From Chloroflexota bacterium (GTDB taxonomy: Bacteria; Chloroflexota; Dehalococcoidia; Lucifugimonadales; JADFKI01), in assembly GCA_009838595.1 (NCBI GenBank), contig VXRI01000244.1, positions 1 through 8,155 on the forward strand: 8,155 nucleotides of DNA, given 5' to 3'. A model generated the notes under the pieces. The model was not told the origin of the DNA, searched no databases, and worked only from the letters and a program-made list of their open reading frames with translations. Below, in pieces: positions 1-5,738 of the stretch (positions are counted from its first letter, which is position 1; each line of letters begins with the position of its first letter). The position numbers and the translations under genes were made by a program.

Positions 1-950
1 GGCTGACGAATTATCCAATCGATGTGGCGCTGGGCGACGAAGACCGCCTGTATGTTCTATGCCGCGCTGATAACGCTTCGCTGGTGCGACGCTATAACTA
101 CGCGGACGAAGACCTTGGGCAGTTCGGCTCGGTAGGCAAGGATGACGGGCAATTCATGTGGCCCGTATCCATCATCACCGACTCGGACGAGAACATATAC
201 ATCTCGGACGAATACCTGAACCGCATCACCGTGTTCGACAAGGACGGTCAGTTCGTCAAGCACTGGGGCGAATCCGGCAGCGAGCCGGGTCAACTCGACC
301 ACGCATGCGGCATCGCGTTCGACTCTGAAGAGAACGTGTATGTCTCCGATTCGATGAACCACCGCGTTCAGAAGTTCTCGAAGGACGGCGAGTTCATCAC
401 CGCGTTTGGCGAGTTCGGCGGCGGCAAAGGGCAGCTGAACATGCCCTGGGGCATCGACGTTGACGATGAAGGCGCGGTGTATGTGGCGGACTGGCGCAAC
501 GACCGCGTGCAGGTGTTCTCCACGGACGGCGAGTTCATCACGAAGTTCGGCGGCTCCGGCTGCGGCGACGGCGAGTTCAACCGCCCGACCGATGTTGCTG
601 TGGACGACGACGGCGACATATATGTGGCGGACTGGGGCAACGACCGCGTGCAGATGTTCAATTCCGAAACGCGCTATGTGCAGAAGTTCCTCGGCGACGC
701 GACGCTCTCGCAAGTCGCGCGCGACTATATGCTGACGAACGCGATGCCCAACCGCCTGCGAGACATGTCCAACATAGAACAGCAAAAATACTTGCGCCGG
801 CCAAAGTCCGTAACCGTGTCCGGCGACGGACGGCTGTACATCTCTGACAACTTGTCCTACCGCGTGCAAGTGTACCGGAAAGAAGTCATCCACCTAACGC
901 CGGAGCAGTACGGCCCGCCGATGCGGTCGCCTACGCTGAATCAAGAATAA
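1..950 (+). CDS. NHL-repeat beta-propeller protein, 5' end outside window
   Basis: The frame is open from the left edge (first full codon at base 3), so the true start lies upstream. A GTG at base 24 sits inside a propeller blade (preceding residues read LTNYPID) and is not a believable start. About six NHL blades can be read, each with the pattern P-x-D/G-I/V-x-V-D-x-x-G-x-V/I-Y-V-x-D-x-x-N-x-R-V-Q-x-F followed by a DG-E/Q-F turn. Examples are GIDVDDEGAVYVADWRNDRV and DVAVDDDGDIYVADWGNDRV. A less regular stretch of about 50 residues precedes the last blade, and a short tail (LTPEQYGPPMRSPTLNQE) ends the protein. NHL propellers are usually binding or scaffold domains and sometimes lyases or extracellular sensors. 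No catalytic domain is visible in this part, and any signal peptide would be outside the window. The family call is firm and the function is unknown. The promoter at 1003-1031 suggests it is transcribed separately from the transporter downstream. Confidence 0.9.
   Translation, partial: LTNYPIDVALGDEDRLYVLCRADNASLVRRYNYADEDLGQFGSVGKDDGQFMWPVSIITDSDENIYISDEYLNRITVFDKDGQFVKHWGESGSEPGQLDHACGIAFDSEENVYVSDSMNHRVQKFSKDGEFITAFGEFGGGKGQLNMPWGIDVDDEGAVYVADWRNDRVQVFSTDGEFITKFGGSGCGDGEFNRPTDVAVDDDGDIYVADWGNDRVQMFNSETRYVQKFLGDATLSQVARDYMLTNAMPNRLRDMSNIEQQKYLRRPKSVTVSGDGRLYISDNLSYRVQVYRKEVIHLTPEQYGPPMRSPTLNQE
383..653 (+). repeat. Near-identical DNA repeats between NHL blades (141-bp period)
   Basis: Bases 480-512 and 621-653 match at 32 of 33 positions, differing only at 495 (C) versus 636 (G). 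Bases 383-400 and 524-541 are identical over 18 nt. Both pairs are exactly 141 bp apart, which is 47 codons or one blade. This is repetition at DNA level inside the NHL gene, beyond what protein-level conservation of the repeat requires, and suggests a fairly recent blade duplication or gene conversion. Confidence 0.75.
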
Positions 951-960
951 CGGCGCATTT

Positions 961-996
961 TGCCCCCATCCTGCCACTTCAAGGTGATTTGGGGCA
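961..996 (+). terminator. Possible weak stem-loop after the NHL gene
   Basis: TGCCCC (961-966) can pair with GGGGCA (991-996) across a 24-nt loop, which contains a further short CAC/GTG pairing. It lies 10 nt after the NHL stop codon, where a terminator would be expected. No T-run follows on the + strand, so this is not a convincing intrinsic terminator. It may be only a transcript-end structure or chance. Confidence 0.25.
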
Positions 997-1002
997 TAAT
1001 GC

Positions 1003-1031
1003 TTGACATTTTGGGATGTGATACCTAATAT
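1003..1031 (+). promoter_or_regulatory. Sigma70-type promoter for the transporter operon
   Basis: The -35 box TTGACA (1003-1008) is a perfect consensus. It is followed by a 17-nt spacer and the -10 box TAATAT (1026-1031), one base off TATAAT. Transcription would start near base 1038, leaving a leader of about 115 nt before the binding-protein ATG at 1153. It lies in the only sizeable gap upstream of the operon, and I saw no comparable hexamer pair between the later genes. The leader also contains a 6-bp stem (1109-1114 with 1121-1126, one G-U pair) just upstream of the ribosome binding site, whose role is unclear. Confidence 0.8.
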
Positions 1032-1049
1032 CTACGGCAAATTATCACA
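1017..1049 (+). promoter_or_regulatory. Candidate operator: inverted repeat flanking the -10 box
   Basis: TGTGATA (1017-1023) and TATCACA (1043-1049) form a perfect 7-bp inverted repeat with a 19-nt spacer, centred near base 1033. It therefore brackets the -10 hexamer and the expected transcription start. A further half-site, TGTGAT, occurs at 1067-1072. The half-sites resemble those of CRP/FNR-type sites, but the spacing is much too wide for one canonical site. A repressor site is plausible from the position. No regulator gene is visible in the window. Confidence 0.35.
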
Positions 1050-1136
1050 ATCGTCTCAAAAGGCGGTGTGATTGGTCGTGCATGCGCGCGGCCGATATAT
1101 TTATTGACGGCGGCAACAGCGCTGCCAAGTCTAAAC

Positions 1137-1146
1137 GAGAGAGGGG
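1137..1146 (+). promoter_or_regulatory. Ribosome binding site of the binding-protein gene
   Basis: The purine run GAGAGAGGGG ends 6 nt before the ATG at 1153 and contains GAGG at good spacing. It is the clearest ribosome binding site in the window and fixes the start of the lipoprotein. It fits a gene that is usually the most highly expressed of such operons. Confidence 0.7.
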
Positions 1147-1152
1147 TCAGAG

Positions 1153-3324
1153 ATGAAACGGTCAGTGTTGCTCTTGGCGGCAATGTTCGTATTGGGAGCA
1201 ATCCTCGCGGCTTGTAGCTCGCAGCCCGCTGCGGAACCGCAGGTTGTGGAGAGGATTGTCGAAGTCGAAAAGGTCGTAGAAGTCGAAAAAGAGGTTGAAG
1301 TCCCGGTCGAAGTGGAGGTGGTGAAGGAAGTCGAGAAGGTCGTCACCGAAGAGGTGGAGGTCATCAAAGAGGTCGAAGTCGAAGTCGAAAAAGAGGTCGT
1401 AAAGGTCGAGCGCATCGAAGTGCCTGTTGAAAAGGTCGTCGAAGTGCAGAAGATCGTTGAGAAGGAAGTCGAAGTAGTTCGGTCGAACCTCGGCGAAGCC
1501 CCTGACCTCGCGGCGGCAGTGTCTGCTGGCACGCTTCCTCCGGTCTGGGAGCGCATTCCCTCGCAGCCGATGATTATCCCCACGCTGCAGGACGGCATTG
1601 GGCAGTACGGCGGCGTCGTGCGGCGCTTCTACCTCGGACCCGCTGACGGCTGCAACTTCTTCCGACTGTCCCGCGCATCCCTCGCCCGCTTCTCGCAGGA
1701 CGGCTTGTCGTTCATCCCGTCAATCGCCAGAGGTTGGGAGGTCTCCGACGATGGCACAGAGTGGACTTTCTTCCTGCGTGAGGGCATGAAGTGGTCTGAC
1801 GGCGACGACTTCAATGCGGATGACTTCGTGTACCAGTACGAAGATGTCATCATGAATGCAGACCTGACTCCGGTCTCCCCCCCCTTCCTCAGGATTGGCG
1901 ACGAGATAGGCGTAATCTCCAAGGTTGACGACACCACCGTCAAGTTCACCTTCCCTGTGCCGAATTTCCTGTTCTTGGAGATAGTGGCGCAGGCTGATGA
2001 GGCTTGCTACGGTTCGTCCAGAAATGTGCCGTGGGCGCCTTCTCACTATATGATGCAATTCCACGCAGACCACAACCCGGACGCGCAGGCGAACGCCGAA
2101 GCAGCCGAGTTCGAGAGCTGGACGCAGTATTATGACTCCCAGACGCAGTACAACTTGAACCCGGAGAAGCCCACTTTGGCGCCTTGGAAGTTCACGAACC
2201 CTCTGGGCGACCAAGTGGTTATGTCTGAGCGCAACCCGTACTTCTGGGCGGTTGACCCTGCGGGCAACCAGTTGCCCTATCTTGACGGCATCCAGTTGAC
2301 CCTTTCTGAGGGCGGCACGGAAGTCGGCACGCTGATGGCAGTGCAGGGCGACATCGACATGCAGGGGCGGCACATCCAGCTCGACCAGTTCACCACGCTG
2401 AAGCAGGGTGAAGAGCAGGGCGGCTATACAGTGCGAACTTGGCCCACATTCGCCGGCTCCGATGTGGCGTTCTTCTTCAACATGAGTATGCCCGGCGAGA
2501 CGGGCAACGCCATCAGGACGAAGGAGTTCCGCCAGGCGCTGTCGCTCGCCATAGATCGCAAGGCTATCCAGGAGATCCAATTCCTCGGACTTGGGACGAT
2601 TCGGCAGGGCGTGCCCGGTCCTGCGCACCCGCATTATCCGGGCGATGACATCGCGCAGCTTCGCACCGAGTACGACCCGGACGCGGCAAATGCATTGCTT
2701 GACAGTGTGTTCCCTGACAAGGACGGCGAGGGCTTCCGCCTCAGCAACGGCGAGCGCATCGTGATGAGCGTCACGGTTACGGACGCATTCGGCACTTGGC
2801 CAGACGCCGCGCAGGTTGTCGGTCGCGCTTGGGAAGCCGTAGGCGTCAAGGCTGATGTGAATGTAACTACGCGCAGTCAGCACTTCACGCGCTGGCAGAC
2901 CAACGAATGGGCGGTTATGGTGTGGAACGAGGACACCGCGGGCTTCACCTTCAGCTCAATTGACAAGCGCGCTCCTAGGGAGGGCGCGGCAGGCACCTTC
3001 CACGGGCCGGGCTGCGCGCTGTGGCTGCAAAATCCGGACGGACCTAACAGCTACCCTTGCGCGCAGGAATCGATAGACCTGCTGGAGATGCACAAGCTCG
3101 GTCCCGGGCTGCCGCCGGCAGAGCGCAACGCGCTGGGCAAGGAAATCTACAAGACCATCGTTGAGAACCAGTACAACATCGGCATCGTGGGCTTGTCCCC
3201 GATGGTGCAGGGCGTCATCGTAACGAACAACGACCTGCGTAACGTGCCCGACGCCGCTGGCAACGACTGGCCTCTGCGAACGCCCAACACGGGCTTCCCG
3301 GAGCAGTGGTTCTACGCTCGGTAA
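1153..3324 (+). CDS. ABC importer substrate-binding lipoprotein (SBP_bac_5, Opp/Dpp type)
   Basis: This 723-residue protein would capture the solute outside the membrane and deliver it to the two permeases encoded next. It starts with Lys-Arg, a hydrophobic stretch (residues 5-20) and a lipobox LAAC with Cys21, so it should be exported and lipid-anchored. Residues 31-110 are a tract of almost only Val, Glu and Lys (see separate entry). The mature domain opens with TLPPVWERIPSQP (127-139) and GIGQYGG (148-154). The family signature follows at about 194-217 (GWEVSDDG, then WTFFLREG and KWSDG). RNPYFW lies at 360-365 and FRQALSLAIDRKAI at 459-472. These place it in the family 5 extracellular solute-binding proteins, which bind oligopeptides, dipeptides and in some lineages oligosaccharides. 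It is longer than E. coli OppA or DppA (about 535-545), partly because of the linker. It has its own strong promoter and ribosome binding site. The substrate is undetermined. Confidence 0.95.
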   Translation: MKRSVLLLAAMFVLGAILAACSSQPAAEPQVVERIVEVEKVVEVEKEVEVPVEVEVVKEVEKVVTEEVEVIKEVEVEVEKEVVKVERIEVPVEKVVEVQKIVEKEVEVVRSNLGEAPDLAAAVSAGTLPPVWERIPSQPMIIPTLQDGIGQYGGVVRRFYLGPADGCNFFRLSRASLARFSQDGLSFIPSIARGWEVSDDGTEWTFFLREGMKWSDGDDFNADDFVYQYEDVIMNADLTPVSPPFLRIGDEIGVISKVDDTTVKFTFPVPNFLFLEIVAQADEACYGSSRNVPWAPSHYMMQFHADHNPDAQANAEAAEFESWTQYYDSQTQYNLNPEKPTLAPWKFTNPLGDQVVMSERNPYFWAVDPAGNQLPYLDGIQLTLSEGGTEVGTLMAVQGDIDMQGRHIQLDQFTTLKQGEEQGGYTVRTWPTFAGSDVAFFFNMSMPGETGNAIRTKEFRQALSLAIDRKAIQEIQFLGLGTIRQGVPGPAHPHYPGDDIAQLRTEYDPDAANALLDSVFPDKDGEGFRLSNGERIVMSVTVTDAFGTWPDAAQVVGRAWEAVGVKADVNVTTRSQHFTRWQTNEWAVMVWNEDTAGFTFSSIDKRAPREGAAGTFHGPGCALWLQNPDGPNSYPCAQESIDLLEMHKLGPGLPPAERNALGKEIYKTIVENQYNIGIVGLSPMVQGVIVTNNDLRNVPDAAGNDWPLRTPNTGFPEQWFYAR
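1243..1482 (+). repeat. Coding tract for an 80-residue Val/Glu/Lys linker
   Basis: Codons 31-110 of the binding lipoprotein encode an irregular repeat of VEVEKEVEV-like units. Of 80 residues, 33 are Val, 26 Glu, 10 Lys, 4 Ile and 3 Arg, with 2 Pro, 1 Thr and 1 Gln. Synonymous codons are mixed (GTC, GTT, GTA and GTG; GAA and GAG), so the tract is held at protein level rather than being a simple DNA microsatellite. It lies between the lipid-anchored Cys21 and the folded binding domain, so it probably acts as a stalk. Similar V/E/K-rich tracts are known in some binding lipoproteins, notably of Chloroflexota. Confidence 0.8.
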
Positions 3325-3343
3325 TCAATAACCGAAACTAAAG

Positions 3344-3395
3344 AGGATAGACAGGATGGATTAGGCTTCTCATCCTGTCTATCCTGTTAATCCAT
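3344..3395 (+). repeat. Intergenic palindromic element between binding protein and first permease
   Basis: AGGATAGACAGGATG (3344-3358) and CATCCTGTCTATCCT (3371-3385) are perfect 15-bp inverted arms around a 12-nt loop. An alternative, mutually exclusive 8-bp pairing exists between ATGGATTA (3356-3363) and TAATCCAT (3388-3395). ATCCTGT occurs twice, at 3372-3378 and 3381-3387. No T-run follows, so it is not a standard terminator. It resembles the CAGGAT/ATCCTG dispersed intergenic repeats seen in many bacterial genomes. As RNA, the stem could protect the 3' end of the binding-protein message, as REP elements do between malE and malF, and so raise its level over the permeases. That role is inference. 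Confidence 0.8.
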
Positions 3396-3421
3396 GTTAA
3401 AGCCTCAACTGGCACACTCTC

Positions 3422-4408
3422 ATGATACAGTTCATAGTCCGCCGGTTTCTCATATTCATACCGATGCTGTTTCTGATGTCGGTAGTGGCGTTCGCCATCA
3501 TTCAGGCGCCGCCGGGCGACTTCCTGACCGACTACATCGCGCAGCTTCAGGCTACGGGCGAACTCGCCGACGAGAGCGAGGTCGAGGCGTTGCGCGCGCA
3601 GTACGGGCTGAACCAGCCCATATATGTGCAGTACCTCAAGTGGGTCTATGGCATTGTCCAGTGGGACTTGGGGCTGTCTATCGAGTGGAGGCGTCCCGTC
3701 AAGGAACTTGTCAACGAGAGATTGGCGATGACCGTCTTGCTCGGAGTCGCCACTATCCTGTTCACATGGACGCTTGCCATTCCCATCGGTATCTTGTCCG
3801 CCGTGAAGAAGTACACGGTGATAGACTACTTCTTCACATTCTTGTCGTACTTTGGAGTGGGAACGCCGAACTTCATGATTGCGCTTGTCGCCATGTGGTT
3901 CGCGTTCAGCTGGTTCGGCGTCAAGGCGACAGGGCTGTTCTCGGACGAGTACATCACTGCGCCTTGGAGCGTGGGCAAGGCCATAGACTTGATCAAGCAC
4001 TTGTGGCTGCCGATGCTTATTCTTGGCACGGACGGCACGGCGCGCTTCACTCGCATCGTGCGCGCAAACCTGCTGGACGAGATGAACAAGCCTTATGTGG
4101 AGACGGCGCGCGCGAAGGGCTTGCCGGAATGGAAGGTAGTTCTGAAGTACCCGGTGCGTATAGCGCTGAACCCGTTCGTCAGCACGGCGGGGCTTGAGCT
4201 GCCGCGCCTGATTTCCGGCCAACTTATCGTGGCGACCGTTATGAGCCTGCCCACGATTGGCCCCCTGCTGCTGCGCGCCCTGCTGTCGCAGGACATGTAC
4301 ATGGCAGGTTCTATCGTGCTAATACTGACGACGCTGACGCTTATCGGCGTACTTATATCGGACATCGTTCTGGCAGCGATGGACCCGCGCATTCGTATTG
4401 GAGCCTAG
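3422..4408 (+). CDS. ABC importer permease, OppB/DppB type
   Basis: This 328-residue inner-membrane subunit forms half of the import channel. Its length is usual for the family (about 300-340). The N-terminus is typical: MIQFIVRRF, then a first membrane helix at about 9-28 and the APPGD motif at 29-33. A periplasmic loop carries YGLNQPIYVQYLKW and LGLSIEWRRPV. Further helices lie at about 103-124 and 138-165, with two more near the C-terminus. The EAA-type coupling loop reads YVETARAKG, with ETARAKG at 227-233, followed by a pro-channel segment ending in the characteristic DPRIR. The start is set by the first helix, since downstream Met codons would cut into it. There is no recognisable Shine-Dalgarno sequence before this ATG, and the palindromic element ends 26 nt upstream. 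Partner subunits are the next three genes. The DNA around the stop codon overlaps a repeat-like hairpin. Confidence 0.95.
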   Translation: MIQFIVRRFLIFIPMLFLMSVVAFAIIQAPPGDFLTDYIAQLQATGELADESEVEALRAQYGLNQPIYVQYLKWVYGIVQWDLGLSIEWRRPVKELVNERLAMTVLLGVATILFTWTLAIPIGILSAVKKYTVIDYFFTFLSYFGVGTPNFMIALVAMWFAFSWFGVKATGLFSDEYITAPWSVGKAIDLIKHLWLPMLILGTDGTARFTRIVRANLLDEMNKPYVETARAKGLPEWKVVLKYPVRIALNPFVSTAGLELPRLISGQLIVATVMSLPTIGPLLLRALLSQDMYMAGSIVLILTTLTLIGVLISDIVLAAMDPRIRIGA

Positions 4409-4434
4409 ATTCCTGCTTTCGCAGGAATGACGGG
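4407..4434 (+). repeat. Short palindromic dispersed-type repeat between the two permease genes
   Basis: ATTCCTGC (4409-4416) and GCAGGAAT (4421-4428) form a perfect 8-bp stem with a TTTC loop, followed by GACGGG. This is the common intergenic repeat of the ATTCCYGC-TTTC-GCRGGAAT-GACGGG type. Its minus-strand reading, PSFLRKQESR, is a frequent artefact in over-called protein sets. It fills nearly the whole 34-nt gap: it begins at or inside the TAG of the first permease (4406-4408) and ends 8 nt before the ATG of the second. No T-run follows, so read-through is expected. Confidence 0.8.
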
Positions 4435-4442
4435 AAAAAGAG

Positions 4443-5594
4443 ATGGCTGCACAGACGGAATCGCTCCCAATTCAGAGACCTTCTGAAGACGAGCAGGTAT
4501 TCATTGCATCGCAGTGGAAGCTGATATGGTGGAGGTTCATCCGACACCGAGTCGCTATGGCGTCCACGGTCGTGGTGTTGCTCTTCTACTTCGTGGCATT
4601 GTTCCCGGAGTTCTTGGCGATACACGATCCGCGCCAAGAGTTCGCAACGCGCACATTCATCCCGCCGCAAGGCATTCACTTCTTCGACGGCTTTACTCCG
4701 CAGATGCCCTATGTCTATGGGCTGAAGGGCGAGCGCAACCCCGAAACGCTCGGCATGGAGTGGGTGACCGACGAAGAAACAAGGCACACCATCAACTACT
4801 TCGTGCGCGGCCACGAGTATAAGTTGTTCGGTTTCATAGAAACGAACTGGCACTTTATGGGGCTGAATGTGGATACCAGCACGGAGCCGCAGCCGTTCTA
4901 TCCGCTCGGCACGGACAGGATGGGGCGCGACATGTTCTCGCGGATGATGTACGGCACGCGCGTGTCCATGTCCATCGGCCTGGTGGGTGTGGCGCTGAAC
5001 ATATTCCTCGGCTCAATGCTTGGCGGCTTGTCCGGGCTGCGCGGCGGATTAACTGATGCCATAATACAGCGCATCATCGAATTCGTGCGCGCGATACCTA
5101 CGATACCGCTTTGGCTTGCGCTATCGGCTGCCGTGCCGCGCGACTGGTCAATCATACGGGTCTATTTTGCCATTACGATAATCATCTCGCTCATCGAGTG
5201 GACGCGGCTTGCGCGCGAGGTGCGCGGTCGCTTCCTGGCGATGCGCGAAGAGGACTTCGTGCTGGCGGCGCGGCTGTATGGCACGAACGAGATACGCATC
5301 GTCTTCCGGCACATGCTGCCGTCGTTCCTGAGCCACATTATCGCGGCAACGACGCTGGCGATACCGGGCATCATCATAGCGGAGACATCGCTGAGTTTCT
5401 TGGGACTGGGGCTGCGCGAGCCGGCGATAAGCTGGGGCGTGCTGCTTCAGGAAGCGCAGACATTGCAGGCGGTCGCCGAGGCATCTTGGCTGCTGCTGCC
5501 GGGTGTCTTCGTGCTGATAGCCGTTATGGCGCTAAACTTCATGGGCGACGGCTTACGCGACGCCGCCGACCCATACGCAATACGAGAAGGGTAA
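4443..5594 (+). CDS. ABC importer permease, OppC/DppC type with long periplasmic loop
   Basis: This 383-residue inner-membrane subunit forms the second half of the channel. After a charged cytoplasmic N-terminus comes the first helix (about 38-58). Next is a loop of about 95 residues containing MPYVYGLKGERNPETLG, YFVRGHEYKLFGFI and WHFMGL, then the family motif GTDRMGRD at 156-163. The membrane core follows, with an EAA-type loop DFVLAARLYG (271-280), then IAETSLSFLGLGL and a C-terminal NFMGDGLRDAADP. E. coli DppC and OppC are about 300 residues. The extra length is this loop, which is known in a subfamily paired with long binding proteins like the one encoded here, so it supports those two acting together. 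The upstream GGGAAAAAGAG gives only a weak ribosome binding site and partly belongs to the repeat. Translational coupling with the preceding permease is plausible. Confidence 0.95.
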   Translation: MAAQTESLPIQRPSEDEQVFIASQWKLIWWRFIRHRVAMASTVVVLLFYFVALFPEFLAIHDPRQEFATRTFIPPQGIHFFDGFTPQMPYVYGLKGERNPETLGMEWVTDEETRHTINYFVRGHEYKLFGFIETNWHFMGLNVDTSTEPQPFYPLGTDRMGRDMFSRMMYGTRVSMSIGLVGVALNIFLGSMLGGLSGLRGGLTDAIIQRIIEFVRAIPTIPLWLALSAAVPRDWSIIRVYFAITIIISLIEWTRLAREVRGRFLAMREEDFVLAARLYGTNEIRIVFRHMLPSFLSHIIAATTLAIPGIIIAETSLSFLGLGLREPAISWGVLLQEAQTLQAVAEASWLLLPGVFVLIAVMALNFMGDGLRDAADPYAIREG

Positions 5595-5619
5595 TTTTAC
5601 CGAACATCGTTTCACCGAT

Positions 5620-5685
5620 ATAGACAGGGTTGCCGATTGAATTGCCGGCTATTCCGCGACTGCAATCTAACGCGGCATTGTCTAT
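5620..5685 (+). repeat. Possible degenerate palindromic element in the permease-ATPase gap
   Basis: The 144-nt gap 5595-5738 holds no gene. ATAGACA (5620-5626) is the inverse of TGTCTAT (5679-5685). Extended by two bases, the left arm ATAGACAGG (5620-5628) matches 3347-3355 of the upstream palindrome over 9 nt. The right arm TGTCTATC (5679-5686) matches 3376-3383 over 8 nt, in the same orientation. The element is longer and poorly paired in the middle. Beyond it, TATTTCGG occurs twice, 11 bp apart (5689-5696 and 5700-5707). I found no convincing promoter in the gap. Confidence 0.4.
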
Positions 5686-5738
5686 CTATATTTCGGGCCT
5701 ATTTCGGATGATCGGTGTTCTTGACTGGGCGATATTTG

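Noticed and set aside
57..893. Minus-strand open frame (278 codons) opposite the NHL gene
   Set aside because: Its apparent repeats (HLHAVVAPVRHI) are only the complement of the repeated NHL blades.
1131..1598. Ser/Thr-rich minus-strand frame resembling a low-complexity surface protein
   Set aside because: It is the complement of the Val/Glu/Lys tract read in another frame.
1720..2883. Long minus-strand open frame (about 387 codons) inside the binding-protein gene
   Set aside because: It is fully antisense to a clear SBP_bac_5 gene, has no family motifs, is rich in Arg/His/Val as expected from the complement of GC-rich coding DNA, and lacks a ribosome binding site.
3344..3385. Intrinsic terminator after the binding-protein gene
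   Set aside because: The stem is strong but is followed by GTTAATCC rather than a T-run, so it is better called a palindromic repeat.
3394..4197. Plus-strand frame of 267 codons starting at 3394
   Set aside because: It is out of frame with the OppB-type permease, has no membrane segments or motifs, and is explained by GC-rich codon usage.
4353..4853. Minus-strand frame containing PSFLRKQESR
   Set aside because: This peptide is the known translation artefact of the dispersed palindromic repeat. The rest is antisense to the two permease genes.
5715..5738. GTG start adding eight residues to the first ATPase
   Set aside because: The added VFLTGRYL has no counterpart at the usual family N-terminus, and MDDTLLDIRNLKTYF from 5739 fits better.
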